Source: DUPU01 sp050952465 (GTDB lineage Bacteria > Bacillota > Dehalobacteriia > Dehalobacteriales > Dehalobacteriaceae). From it: a stretch of DNA of 18,860 nt. The DNA is taken from the NCBI GenBank assembly GCA_050952465.1, contig JBMNKZ010000001.1, positions 1 through 18,860 on the forward strand. The letters run 5' to 3'. The position numbers and the translations under genes are program-made. This document shows, one piece after another, positions 8,714 to 16,857 of this stretch (its first letter is position 1; every line of letters starts with the position of its first letter). The notes beneath the pieces are model-generated. The model was not told the DNA's origin and ran no database searches. It worked only from the letters and a program-made list of their open reading frames with translations.

Positions 8714-8731
8714 TGCGCTTTTAACAGCGCA
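8714..8731 (-). terminator. Possible weak hairpin upstream of the glycosyltransferase
   Basis: A 6-bp stem (TGCGCT/AGCGCA) is followed on the minus strand by a T-rich but interrupted stretch. It could partly stop transcripts coming from the dehydratase gene before the glycosyltransferase. The stem is short, so this is weak. Confidence 0.3.
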
Positions 8732-8767
8732 CAAATTATTCTCACTTTTAGTTCTGGTTTATTAATT

Positions 8768-8788
8768 ATTGTTTACAATCTAAACAAT
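8768..8788 (-). repeat. AT-rich 8-bp inverted repeat after the dehydratase gene
   Basis: ATTGTTTA (8,768-8,775) and TAAACAAT (8,781-8,788) are perfect inverted repeats with a 5-base loop, about 23 bases past the stop of the CapD-like gene. No T tract follows, so it is at best a poor terminator or a protein-binding site. Confidence 0.3.
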
Positions 8789-8810
8789 TTAAGCTAAATA
8801 ATTTTAGTTT

Positions 8811-10676
8811 TTACCCAACGAATTCCTTTTCCTCATCGGCTGCAGACCGAAATTCCGGCAGGAACTCCTGGATCATCTTAATCGCATCATCCCCATTTTG
8901 GGGCAAGGTTCCTTCCACGATACGGCTGATAATTCCTTCCTCGATCCCCTTCGGATTAACGTTCCCACGCTTCGCGACAAAGATTCTCTTATGGGTAGTA
9001 ACGGTAATCCCTTCTTCCGCAGTTAATAGTTCCTCATAAAGTTTTTCCCCGGGCCTGATCCCCGTAATCTTAATCTCAATATCTTTCCCCGGCTCAAAAC
9101 CGGATAGCTCAATCAAACTCTTAGCCAAATCCATAATCCTAACCGGTTCTCCCATATCCAATACGAAAATTTCCCCGCCTTTAGCCATGGCTCCGGCCTG
9201 AATCACTAGCTGTACCGCCTCAGGAATAGTCATAAAGTAACGTACCATCTCCGGATGTGTCACTGTGACCGGTCCCCCTTCGGCAATCTGCTTCTTAAAG
9301 AGGGGAATGACACTACCCTTGCTCCCTAACACATTTCCAAAACGCACAGCCACATAGCTTGTCTCACTGATGGTATCCAAATACTGAATCACCATTTCCG
9401 CCAGCCGTTTGGATGCCCCCATTACGCTGGTAGGGTTAACCGCCTTATCCGTGGAGATAAGAACGAACTTTTTCGCCCCAAACATATCTGCAACCTGGGC
9501 CACATGATATGTTCCCATCACATTATTCTTGATGGCATCCTCCGGGTTATATTCCATCATAGGCACGTGTTTGTGGGCTGCGGCATGAAAAATCACCTGG
9601 GGACGATATGCCTTAAATATCTTAATCACAGTCTTCCGATCCCGAATATCCTTAACTAAGGAGACAATATTTAATCTAGGAAAACTCCGCCGCATTTCCA
9701 TATCAATCTCATAAACACTATTCTCGGATACATCCATAATCAGCAAAATCTTGGGTTCATAATGCGCCACCTGCCGGCATAGTTCCGAACCAATAGAACC
9801 TCCCCCACCGGTAATTAATATTACTTGATTCTTTATGTAATAAGCAATTTCCTCTAAATCTACCTGCACCGGATCCCGTCCTAAAAGGTCTTCTACTTCT
9901 ACCTCCCGAATCTTACTTACCTTAACTCTTCCATCAATTAAATCATAGACACCTGGCAAGGTCTTCACTTTGGCTCCAGTTTGCTTGCAAATACTAACTA
10001 TCGCTCTTTTAACTCCACTGGTTGCAGACGGCATAGCAATAATTATTTCTTCCACCTTATGCTTATCCACTATATCGGGGATATCTTCCCTTTTTCCTAA
10101 AACCGGAATCCCTTGGATAATCATTTTTTGTTTAAATCCATCATCATCCACAAAGCCGACAATCTCAACGCTGCCGTTATAATGGCTTTTTAATTCCTTC
10201 GCCGCTAGCACCCCGCCGTCTCCGGCACCTATAATCAGCACTCTTTTTCGGACCTTATTATGCTTCTTCACACCAAAACCGTAATCCCGAATTAATCTCC
10301 AGGTAATCCGAGACCCGCCAATTAGGACAACTTGGAAAACTGTATTAAGAATAAGTACTGATTTAGGAAAGGGAAAACTTTGACTATGTATGTAAAATAA
10401 AAGAATTATTGTAACAAAATTCCCTACCGTAACCGCACCGACGACTGCAATCAATTCGTTAATGCTTGCATATTGCCAGACCCTTCGGTATAGACCGAAT
10501 AAAATAAATAAACCCACTATAATTATGGTGGCAATGGGCGCATTATATATAAAATTCACATTATACGGAAAGGGGACTCTCCCATCGAACCGGATCCATA
10601 ACGCAATAACCATACTTAAATTAACCAATATCGCGTCAATCAAAATTAGGGCACAAGTCCTTATGCTTAGAACCAT
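8811..10676 (-). CDS. CapD/WbpM-type membrane nucleotide-sugar 4,6-dehydratase
   Basis: Enzymes of this family convert UDP-GlcNAc or a related UDP-HexNAc to a 4-keto-6-deoxy sugar, the entry to bacillosamine- or fucosamine-type sugars of surface glycans. The start is the ATG at 10,676 (MVLSIRTCALILIDA), with GAGGTG nine bases upstream; the ATG at 10,760 adds 28 residues not usual in the family and has a poor Shine-Dalgarno. The 621-residue protein has four N-terminal membrane segments (about 8-28, 46-62, 75-97, 105-121), a first Rossmann fold (IIGAGDGG, 148-155) and a second catalytic Rossmann fold (ITGGGGSIGSE, 288-298). It has STDKAVNPTS (Asp410, Lys411) and MGASK (419-423), where Met takes the place of the usual SDR tyrosine, as in WbpM-like long forms. 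Polysaccharide CapD/EpsC/FlaA1 relatives share this plan. It could act on another UDP-sugar. Confidence 0.9.
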   Translation of the reverse strand: MVLSIRTCALILIDAILVNLSMVIALWIRFDGRVPFPYNVNFIYNAPIATIIIVGLFILFGLYRRVWQYASINELIAVVGAVTVGNFVTIILLFYIHSQSFPFPKSVLILNTVFQVVLIGGSRITWRLIRDYGFGVKKHNKVRKRVLIIGAGDGGVLAAKELKSHYNGSVEIVGFVDDDGFKQKMIIQGIPVLGKREDIPDIVDKHKVEEIIIAMPSATSGVKRAIVSICKQTGAKVKTLPGVYDLIDGRVKVSKIREVEVEDLLGRDPVQVDLEEIAYYIKNQVILITGGGGSIGSELCRQVAHYEPKILLIMDVSENSVYEIDMEMRRSFPRLNIVSLVKDIRDRKTVIKIFKAYRPQVIFHAAAHKHVPMMEYNPEDAIKNNVMGTYHVAQVADMFGAKKFVLISTDKAVNPTSVMGASKRLAEMVIQYLDTISETSYVAVRFGNVLGSKGSVIPLFKKQIAEGGPVTVTHPEMVRYFMTIPEAVQLVIQAGAMAKGGEIFVLDMGEPVRIMDLAKSLIELSGFEPGKDIEIKITGIRPGEKLYEELLTAEEGITVTTHKRIFVAKRGNVNPKGIEEGIISRIVEGTLPQNGDDAIKMIQEFLPEFRSAADEEKEFVG

Positions 10677-10850
10677 GGAAAATAACACCTCGGAAAAAAT
10701 AATAACATTAATTACATTAAAAATAATCCAATAATTACCTCGTTGGCAGATATTCTCCATTGAAGTTATAAATTCCTTTTATTATTTCAAAATTATAGTA
10801 AATAATCTAGTCCCTTCACTAATAACCATAGGGAATCATTCCTTCCTTTA

Positions 10851-11852
10851 TTAAAACGAGCTGCCTTTAATATAACGCCAGGCATCTGCGCACATTTCCT
10901 CAATACCCAGCTTGGCACTCCACCCTAATTCCCTTTTCGCCTTGGCGGGATCGGCAAAACACTCGGCGATATCTCCCGGACGCCGAGGAGCAATACGATA
11001 AGGAACCTTTTGTCCCGTGGTCTTTTGAAAAGCGGTCACCATGTCCAAAACACTATATCCCTTGCCCGTCCCCAGATTATATGTATAAACCCCCTCTTCC
11101 CCAGAGATTTTTTCCAATGCTTTAATATGCCCTTTACTCAAATCAACCACATGAATATAATCCCGAACCCCTGTGCCGTCCTTAGTGGGATAATCATTGC
11201 CAAAGACATTAAGACAGGCCAGTTCCCCTTTGGCGACCTTGGTAATATAGGGCATGAGGTTATTAGGAATCCCATTGGGGTTCTCCCCAATCAGCCCGCT
11301 TTGGTGCGCCCCCGCCGGGTTAAAATAGCGTAGTAGGGCAATTGACCACCGGTTATCGGAATTATATAAATCCCGAAGGATGTTCTCAATCATCAACTTT
11401 GTGCTGCCGTAAGGATTAGTGGTCGACAAAGGAAAATCCTCGCTGATCGGCACCCGCTCCGGATTGCCGTAGACCGTAGCAGAGGAACTAAAAACAATCT
11501 TTCTGCAATCAAATTCCGCCATAGTCTCGCATAAGACTAAGCTGGAAAGAATGTTATTATGATAATATTTTAACGGTTCCTGTACCGATTCCCCTACCGC
11601 CTTATATCCGGCAAAGTGAATCGCCGCCTCAATCTGATTCTCATCAAAGATGCCTTTTAAGGCCCCTCTATCCCTGACATCGGCTTCGTAAAACAGAAAA
11701 TCCCGTTCGGTTATAGCCTTGATATTATCCAGCACTTCCGGCTTGGAGTTGGAAAAGTTATCAACAATCACTATATCATATCCGGCATCTAGAAGTTCCA
11801 CCGCAGTATGGCTTCCGATATATCCCGCCCCTCCGGTCACTAAGATTTGCAC
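10851..11852 (-). CDS. galE: UDP-glucose 4-epimerase
   Basis: GalE interconverts UDP-glucose and UDP-galactose with bound NAD. The 333-residue protein has TGGAGYIGSH (6-15), the DNFSNS loop (31-36), HFAGYKAVGES, the catalytic SSSATVYG (122-129) and YGSTK (Tyr148, Lys152), and the C-terminal GTGKGYSV and RRPGD motifs. Length and motifs are typical. The ATG at 11,852 follows AGGATGATGAA. It is the first gene of the polysaccharide block in transcription order, 174 bases before the CapD-like gene, and would supply UDP-Gal for glycan assembly. Some relatives also accept N-acetylated sugars; the sequence does not settle this. Confidence 0.95.
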   Translation of the reverse strand: MQILVTGGAGYIGSHTAVELLDAGYDIVIVDNFSNSKPEVLDNIKAITERDFLFYEADVRDRGALKGIFDENQIEAAIHFAGYKAVGESVQEPLKYYHNNILSSLVLCETMAEFDCRKIVFSSSATVYGNPERVPISEDFPLSTTNPYGSTKLMIENILRDLYNSDNRWSIALLRYFNPAGAHQSGLIGENPNGIPNNLMPYITKVAKGELACLNVFGNDYPTKDGTGVRDYIHVVDLSKGHIKALEKISGEEGVYTYNLGTGKGYSVLDMVTAFQKTTGQKVPYRIAPRRPGDIAECFADPAKAKRELGWSAKLGIEEMCADAWRYIKGSSF

Positions 11853-11974
11853 ATTTCATCATCCTATCCCTAATCCAATAATTCGCAAAACACGTGCACC
11901 TAAGCATATAAGCATTAATCATTCTCTTTCCTGGTCAAAAATCCTTGTCTTATGTCCTACCCAACCTATTTTTT

Positions 11975-12529
11975 CTAATTCTTTTTAACCCTTTTTATCT
12001 TTCTTAAATATCCGCCAATAAAATTTATTACCGTTATAATCAAAATGAGAGAAATTATCACCAGCGTACCGGTAAAAGCCCCTGCCCCGTCAATAATCAC
12101 GTCATTTAATGATGCTCCCCGATCCACAAATCCTTGGTTAAACTCATCCAATACCGCTATAGTTACCGGCAGACTGATACCTAATAAAAAGCCGATCAGA
12201 ACTTTCTTGGCATAAAAATAGCCAAAAGCACCGGATATTATGCCCAATAAAAAATAAATCCCAAAATGGGCACTTTTCCTGACCATGGCATTGGGCGTTT
12301 TGTACCTTTTGAAAAACGAGATGTTTTTTACCTTGTTCTCAATCTTGCCATATAACTCAGTGTCGGTAATATCAAAGGTATCATTAATTACTCTGATTAT
12401 TTTAACAGCCGTCCCTGATTGGTTGTTGGACACACTGGGCGGCTGTGAAGAAAAGTAAAATATCACTCTAATCCAAATCACCAACAAAAAAAACAGCAAA
12501 AGCAAAATTCCTAAGTTTTTTTTGGTCAT
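11975..12529 (-). CDS. VanZ-family membrane protein
   Basis: A 184-residue integral membrane protein of the VanZ family, named after the teicoplanin-resistance protein VanZ; the biochemical role of most relatives is unknown. The family marks are FSSQPP after the first membrane segment (26-31), RKSAHFGIY (84-92) and DEFNQGFVDRGASLNDVIIDG (128-148). Membrane segments are at about 5-27, 90-106, 108-127 and 150-173, with a basic C-terminal tail. The ATG at 12,529 follows AAGGGAG. It lies between galE (122 bases downstream) and sir2 (128 bases upstream), both on the same strand. No vancomycin-type genes are nearby, so a resistance role should not be assumed. Confidence 0.85.
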   Translation of the reverse strand: MTKKNLGILLLLFFLLVIWIRVIFYFSSQPPSVSNNQSGTAVKIIRVINDTFDITDTELYGKIENKVKNISFFKRYKTPNAMVRKSAHFGIYFLLGIISGAFGYFYAKKVLIGFLLGISLPVTIAVLDEFNQGFVDRGASLNDVIIDGAGAFTGTLVIISLILIITVINFIGGYLRKIKRVKKN

Positions 12530-12584
12530 ATAAAATTAACTCCCTTATCCAATTAGGGTTCTTGTGCACGACGGCTAGATTTTA

Positions 12585-12613
12585 AGATCCTTCGCTAGCG
12601 CTCAGAATGACAC
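12585..12613. repeat. Dispersed-repeat-like sequence between the vanZ-like gene and sir2
   Basis: The minus strand reads GTGTCATTCTGAGCG followed by CTAGCGAAGGATCT. It resembles a short intergenic repeat common in many bacterial genomes (TGTCATTCTGAGCG, AGCGAAGAATCT type). A CGCTAGCG palindrome lies at its centre. There is only one copy in this window, so repetition is recalled rather than shown here. Confidence 0.4.
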
Positions 12614-12657
12614 AGGAAAATTATTTTATTCGCAATAGTATATGATACTGACTATGA

Positions 12658-13446
12658 TCAGTGACAGTCAGGTACCGCTTCCTTTAAAATTTCCGCAATA
12701 TTACCATAAATAGTCAATCCTGCTTTACCATCATAAGAGGTTTCTGTCTTGTTGATCAGGATCAGTTTCCGCCCTCGGTAATAGGTTACTAAACCCGCTG
12801 CCGGATAAACAGTAAGAGAAGTGCCTCCTACGATCAGAACATCAGACTTCATAATGTATTTAACGGAATCATTAATTACATCGTTGTCTAGACCCTCTTC
12901 ATAAAGAACCACATCCGGTTTGACAATACCGCCGCAGGCATCACAAACCGGTACACCGGAGGATTGAACAATATAATTCATATTATAAAATTTATGACAT
13001 TTCATGCAGTAGTTTCTATGAACGGATCCGTGCAGCTCCAGGACATTTTTGCTACCAGCCATTTGGTGCAGCCCGTCAATGTTCTGGGTGATTACCGCTT
13101 TCAACTTTCCAGCCTCCTCCAACCGGGCTAACGCCAGGTGAGCATCATTAGGTTTAGCATCAGCATAAATCATTTTGCTTCGGTAAAACTCAAAAAAATC
13201 CTTGGTATGATTCATAAAAAAAGTATGGGACAAAATTTCCTCAGGAGGATAGCATAAGCCGGATCTTTCATTGTAAAGGCCGTTGGCACTTCTGAAATCC
13301 GGGATATTACTGGCTGTGGATACCCCTGCCCCGCCGAAAAAAACTATGTTTTCGCTGTTTTTAATTATCTCTTTTAATTCCCCTATTTTTGTCCCTGTAT
13401 TTGAATTTTTAATGGTATTTTTGTTTGGATTTGCTTTTTCATTCAT
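12658..13446 (-). CDS. Sir2-family NAD-dependent protein deacylase (sirtuin)
   Basis: Sirtuins remove acetyl or other acyl groups from protein lysines using NAD, giving nicotinamide and O-acyl-ADP-ribose. The start is the ATG at 13,446 with AAGGTGGG eight bases upstream; a GTG at 13,458 and an ATG at 13,452 are too close to that site. The 262-residue protein has the NAD motif GAGVSTASNIPDFRS (39-53), TQNIDGLH (120-127), catalytic His139 in LHGS, the zinc-binding cysteines in CMKC (147, 150) and CDAC (168, 171), and GGTSLTVYPAAG. The GLYN and MIYAD segments resemble other bacterial CobB-type proteins. Its own strong promoter (13,504-13,532) drives it, divergent from sdpR. The targets cannot be inferred. 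Confidence 0.93.
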   Translation of the reverse strand: MNEKANPNKNTIKNSNTGTKIGELKEIIKNSENIVFFGGAGVSTASNIPDFRSANGLYNERSGLCYPPEEILSHTFFMNHTKDFFEFYRSKMIYADAKPNDAHLALARLEEAGKLKAVITQNIDGLHQMAGSKNVLELHGSVHRNYCMKCHKFYNMNYIVQSSGVPVCDACGGIVKPDVVLYEEGLDNDVINDSVKYIMKSDVLIVGGTSLTVYPAAGLVTYYRGRKLILINKTETSYDGKAGLTIYGNIAEILKEAVPDCH

Positions 13447-13503
13447 TTTCATTCCCACCTTGTTTACCCTGGTTTAACCGAATTTTCTTTACCGATTTAC
13501 TAA

Positions 13504-13532
13504 ATTATACCATTGGGGGTTCCATTGTTCAA
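13504..13532 (-). promoter_or_regulatory. Housekeeping (sigma-A type) promoter of sir2
   Basis: On the minus strand TTGAAC (13,532-13,527) and a perfect TATAAT (13,509-13,504) are separated by exactly 17 bases. The -10 lies about 58 bases before the sir2 start codon. Confidence 0.75.
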
Positions 13533-13667
13533 TAAAAACAAATAGACTTCCCCTGAACTTACCGGCTGCACGTCCCTTTACGGAACTCTTTTTACAATAT
13601 CCATGCTTGACAACCCGTGGACCAAAATTTACCAATGTAGAATTAGTAAAAATCTTTCATCTGCTTC

Positions 13668-13696
13668 TTGCGAATTTGGAGCTAATAATATATAAT
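13668..13696 (+). promoter_or_regulatory. Sigma-A type promoter of the sdpR-sdpI operon
   Basis: TTGCGA (13,668-13,673), a 17-base spacer and a perfect TATAAT (13,691-13,696). The predicted start point, near 13,703, lies just before the palindrome at 13,709-13,724, which fits repression by the encoded ArsR/SdpR-type protein. Confidence 0.65.
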
Positions 13697-13708
13697 TTTC
13701 TTAAACTA

Positions 13709-13724
13709 TTAGATAGTTATCTAA
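13709..13724. promoter_or_regulatory. Palindromic operator, probable SdpR-like autorepressor site
   Basis: TTAGATAGTTATCTAA: two perfect 7-base arms around a central GT. It sits just downstream of the predicted transcription start of the sdpR-like gene, and a partial further half-site (CTAAATAACTAA) follows. ArsR-type winged-helix dimers bind such palindromes. That this repressor binds here is inferred from position. Confidence 0.6.
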
Positions 13725-13794
13725 ATGTCTAAATAACTAAGCACCCAAAACTAAAGAACTACTAACAAATCCTATCATGAAAGGTGGGTCGATC

Positions 13795-14079
13795 TTGACA
13801 TTGAATGAAACTTTTAAAGCTCTTTCTGATAAAACCCGCCGGCAAATCATAAACTTATTAAAAACCAAGGATTTATCCGCCGGGGAAATAGCAGAACATT
13901 TTCAAATTTCCAAACCATCCATTTCCCATCACCTGAATGTACTAAAACAAGCCCATCTGGTAATGGACGAGCGACATGGGCAAAATATAATTTATTCATT
14001 GAATACCACGGTTTTCGACGAATTAATGGGATGGTTTTTGGATATCACCGGATCCGATAACAAGAAAGGAGATGCTTAA
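13795..14079 (+). CDS. sdpR: ArsR/SdpR-family winged-helix autorepressor
   Basis: A small transcription factor of the ArsR superfamily, close to SdpR, which represses its own operon in Bacillus until SdpI holds it at the membrane. I choose the TTG at 13,795 because AAAGGTGGG lies about six bases before it and the family typically begins near (N)ExFKALSDxTRR. The ATG at 13,777 lies upstream of that Shine-Dalgarno. That gives 94 residues: LSDKTRRQIINLL (helix 1-2), the winged-helix recognition region AGEIAEHFQISKPSISHHLNVLKQA, and a wing with a GQNIIYSL strand. No metal-binding cysteine pair is seen, so it is unlikely to be an arsenic sensor. Its stop is immediately followed by the ATG of sdpI. 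Confidence 0.85.
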   Translation: MTLNETFKALSDKTRRQIINLLKTKDLSAGEIAEHFQISKPSISHHLNVLKQAHLVMDERHGQNIIYSLNTTVFDELMGWFLDITGSDNKKGDA

Positions 14080-14757
14080 ATGAACAAAAAGAACACCCTC
14101 TTGACCGTTATGAAAAAGGCCCTCAGAACTGATTGGCCTTTGTTATTATTAATTATTTTTTCTCTGGCTCTGGGGTTCTACGTCTATCCGATGCTTCCGG
14201 ATCAGGTGCCCAGCCACTGGAATTTTCGAGGGGACGTTGACGGTTATTCATCAAGAACCTGGGGAGCATTCGGTATTCCCTTAATGATTTTAGGTTTTTA
14301 CTTTTTATTTGTAGTTTTACCCTTAATCGATCCGAAAAAAGAAAACTATTTAAAATTTACCCGCACTTATGCAATTTTAAAATATGCCCTAACTGTTTTC
14401 TTTTTTCTCTTGTATTTGGCAACCATTGGAGTAAGCCTAGGCTACCCTGTTAATATCAACCGCTTAGTACCAATGAGTATCGCTATTTTATTCGTAATTT
14501 TGGGTAATTATATGTCCACCATACGCCACAATTACTTTATGGGGATAAAAACCCCCTGGACTCTGGCTAATGAAAAAGTATGGACAAAAACCCACCGCCT
14601 GGGCGGAAAACTCTGGGTATTCTCCGGCATCATCGGTTTTATCGCCCAGATCATTTCGCCTGGCGTGGGTAGCATCCTGACGCTAGTTCTGGTTATTGGC
14701 TCTGCCTTTTTCGCCATGGCGTATTCCTGGTGGTACTATCAAAAAATTGTAAGATAA
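14080..14757 (+). CDS. sdpI: SdpI-family membrane protein (DUF1648), immunity-like
   Basis: In Bacillus SdpI gives immunity to the SdpC cannibalism toxin and signals by binding SdpR. This 225-residue protein has the two parts of that family: a DUF1648 N-terminal half (MLPDQVPSHWNFRGDVDGYS, 38-57, then PLIDPKKENY) and an SdpI C-terminal half (GNYMSTIRHNYFMGIKTPWT, 142-161, then KTHRLGGKLW). Six membrane segments fall near 19-35, 62-82, 99-119, 129-143, 177-193 and 196-217. The ATG follows AAAGGAG and begins on the base after the sdpR stop, so the two are tightly coupled. No sdpABC toxin genes are in the window. It may protect against another organism's toxin or serve as an envelope-stress sensor. 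Confidence 0.85.
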   Translation: MNKKNTLLTVMKKALRTDWPLLLLIIFSLALGFYVYPMLPDQVPSHWNFRGDVDGYSSRTWGAFGIPLMILGFYFLFVVLPLIDPKKENYLKFTRTYAILKYALTVFFFLLYLATIGVSLGYPVNINRLVPMSIAILFVILGNYMSTIRHNYFMGIKTPWTLANEKVWTKTHRLGGKLWVFSGIIGFIAQIISPGVGSILTLVLVIGSAFFAMAYSWWYYQKIVR

Positions 14758-14770
14758 GTGACTTAAAATA

Positions 14771-14805
14771 AATCATAACCACCCGCTCAACGGGTGGTTA
14801 TGATT
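14771..14805. terminator. Bidirectional terminator between sdpI and the chemotaxis receptor
   Basis: A perfect 15-bp stem (14,771-14,785 with 14,791-14,805; core ACCACCCG/CGGGTGGT) closes a CTCAA loop between two converging genes. The minus side is followed by a TTATTTT stretch, the better side for termination; the plus side has only a weak T tract. Confidence 0.8.
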
Positions 14806-14813
14806 ATGAGAAG

Positions 14814-16760
14814 CTAATTTATTTTAAAACCCCTAACTAAGTTCTGCATTTTTTCCGACATCGAAGCCATTTCCTCTGCTGAAGCAGCAATTTCCTCAAT
14901 ACCTGCTGCAGTTTCTTCAGTGACAGCCGCCATATTTTCCGTAACAGTCACTAAATCTTTTTGCTTGGATGCCTGTTCTTCTACCTTTGCGGATATGCCA
15001 TTGATTAAATCTGCCGACCTATTGACTAACTGGATAATCATATTAAAAGACACGCCGGCCTCTTCAGTCATTTGATCACCCTTACGTACCGCATTAACAG
15101 CTTTTACCATATCCTCCTGAATTGTGTTAATGAGCTGACTGATTTCTTTTGTTGCTTTTCCGGATCGTTCAGCCAGTTTTCTCACCTCATCTGCCACTAC
15201 GGCAAATCCCCTGCCATGTTGACCGGCCCGCGCTGCTTCAATAGCTGCATTTAAGGCAAGCAGGTTTGTTTGATCTGCGATATCATCAATCACCGAAATA
15301 ATTTCGCCGATTTTTTTAGAGTTTTCATTTAATCGGATCATGTTGTCAGTGATTTCCCTCATCCCATTAACCACATTATTGACGGCTGCCCCTCCTTTGT
15401 CGGCAGTATTGCTGGCTTCCTGAGCGGCTTTTGCCGCTTCTTTCGCCTGTTCTGCTAGGGCTACATCTTCTCCGGAAACTTCCTCAATATTGTGGGTAAT
15501 CACCTGTACTTGACTTGCCTGTTCTTGGGAGCCGCTGGCTATTTGCTGAGTGCTGGCTGACATTTGTTGGGCGGCGGCGGCCAGATTTACTGCACTTTCT
15601 TGAATATGGATTATCAAAGAGCGTAATCCGTCAACCATTTGCTGATATGCGTTCGCAAGAATGCCGATTTCATCTTTTTGCTTTAAAAATTGGGAAGGAA
15701 TTTTTCCGGTCAAGTCTCCTGAACCGGCGTTATTCATTTGATCCACTAGTACCGTTAATGGTTTTGACATCCGATTTGAAAATACCAAAGCCACTAGGGA
15801 GACACCAGCAAGCACAAAAATTACGACTAACAAAGTGACCCATTGGATTTGTCTCGCGATCGCCATCAGTTCATCTTTTTCCATTATAGCGGTGTACCTC
15901 CAGCCTAATTGAGGCGAGGTATATACATTTGCCAGACAATCTTGGCCATTTACTTCAACGTCAAAAACTCCGTCTTCTATTTTGGTAATATCCCCCAAAC
16001 CGTCAATTTTTAGTTCTTGAAAGTTCTTAAAATTCATCTCCTGATTCTTTGGATTAGCTAAAACAGTTCCGTTTGCTTCGCTGAGAATTACATAACCCGT
16101 TTTTCCAATTTTTATATTATTAATCATTTCAGTCAGAGTCTCTAAACTTACATCCAGTGCCTGCGCCCCGATTACTTCTCCCGAGGCATCAGTGATCACC
16201 CTGCTTAAGGTAATTAAACTTACGTCACCCCAATAGTAGGCGTCCGTCATCAAGACCTTTCCATTTCCTTTTAAAGCGTTAGTGTAAAAAGGTCTTTCTC
16301 TGGGATCGTAATTATCATTTACCTGCTGTTCCGGCCATTGGACATACCCGCCGTCCTTTGTCCCCATGTATATATAAGATGCCTCGGGATGGGTCTGGGC
16401 ATAATTATCAAAAAGTTCGTAAATTGACTGTTCTATTCCGCCATTCTTTGAAGGAGTCATTATAGTTTGATCTCCGGTTTTATCCACATAAGACGTAATA
16501 GTCTGATCTGCTTTTAGTAGCAGAGAATTTTGAGCCAAAAAATCACAATTTTGTTTCACTCCTTGAAAAAATACATTAATGGCGTTATCTGCTTGTTTAA
16601 TCTCTGCAGATGTTGACTCAATAAAATCTGTTTTCAACTGATTCTGCATATTGTAATTGAAGAAAACCGAAATAAGTACAATTGATAGCACGATGGTAGA
16701 TAGTACCAAAAACATAAGTTTGTTTCTAATGCGTGTTAAACCGAGTTTCTCCGATATCAT
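14814..16760 (-). CDS. Methyl-accepting chemotaxis protein with dCache sensor domain
   Basis: A transmembrane receptor that feeds the CheA/CheW signalling complex. The 648-residue protein has TM1 (about 14-34), an outside dCache_1-type sensor (35-300), TM2 (307-328), HAMP (about 329-385) and a cytoplasmic coiled-coil signalling domain. The hairpin tip DIADQTNLLALNAAIEAARA (around residue 500) and AVVADEVRKLAERS are highly conserved MCP motifs. The sensor has RERPFY (154-159), YYWGD (175-179) and Asp203, which recalls the amino-acid-binding dCache pattern, but the usual Trp is Phe, so the ligand is uncertain. The ATG at 16,760 follows a GGGGGT Shine-Dalgarno. The gene stands alone and is likely driven by a sigma-28-type promoter. 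Confidence 0.92.
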   Translation of the reverse strand: MISEKLGLTRIRNKLMFLVLSTIVLSIVLISVFFNYNMQNQLKTDFIESTSAEIKQADNAINVFFQGVKQNCDFLAQNSLLLKADQTITSYVDKTGDQTIMTPSKNGGIEQSIYELFDNYAQTHPEASYIYMGTKDGGYVQWPEQQVNDNYDPRERPFYTNALKGNGKVLMTDAYYWGDVSLITLSRVITDASGEVIGAQALDVSLETLTEMINNIKIGKTGYVILSEANGTVLANPKNQEMNFKNFQELKIDGLGDITKIEDGVFDVEVNGQDCLANVYTSPQLGWRYTAIMEKDELMAIARQIQWVTLLVVIFVLAGVSLVALVFSNRMSKPLTVLVDQMNNAGSGDLTGKIPSQFLKQKDEIGILANAYQQMVDGLRSLIIHIQESAVNLAAAAQQMSASTQQIASGSQEQASQVQVITHNIEEVSGEDVALAEQAKEAAKAAQEASNTADKGGAAVNNVVNGMREITDNMIRLNENSKKIGEIISVIDDIADQTNLLALNAAIEAARAGQHGRGFAVVADEVRKLAERSGKATKEISQLINTIQEDMVKAVNAVRKGDQMTEEAGVSFNMIIQLVNRSADLINGISAKVEEQASKQKDLVTVTENMAAVTEETAAGIEEIAASAEEMASMSEKMQNLVRGFKIN

Positions 16761-16831
16761 TATACTTTACCCCCAATACATTATTTTTGCATAAACCATT
16801 TGTGTCATTTTGATTAAGATTCTATTTATAT

Positions 16832-16857
16832 ATATCGATTCTTTTAATCAAAACTTA
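16832..16857 (-). promoter_or_regulatory. Candidate sigma-28 (sigma-D) promoter of the chemotaxis receptor
   Basis: On the minus strand TAAG, a 14-base spacer and ATCGATAT resemble the flagellar sigma consensus TAAA-N14-16-(G)CCGATAT, with one mismatch in each conserved box plus a changed first -10 base. It lies about 70 bases before the receptor start codon, a suitable place for a motility-regulon gene. Confidence 0.4.

Larger units (their letters stand above)
13459..13794. other. Divergent intergenic region between sir2 and sdpR
   Basis: This 336-base gap holds two outward-facing promoters (13,504-13,532 minus and 13,668-13,696 plus) and one operator (13,709-13,724). The middle, about 13,540-13,660, has a TTGACA at about 13,606 but no -10 at the right distance. 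No small open frame or RNA gene could be supported there. Confidence 0.6.

Noticed and set aside
10677..10760. Upstream ATG at 10,760 as the start of the CapD-like protein.
   Set aside because: It has a poorly spaced Shine-Dalgarno and adds 28 residues unusual for the family; the ATG at 10,676 has GAGGTG and the expected N-terminus.
13600..13640. A further promoter with TTGACA near 13,606.
   Set aside because: No acceptable -10 lies 16-18 bases downstream.
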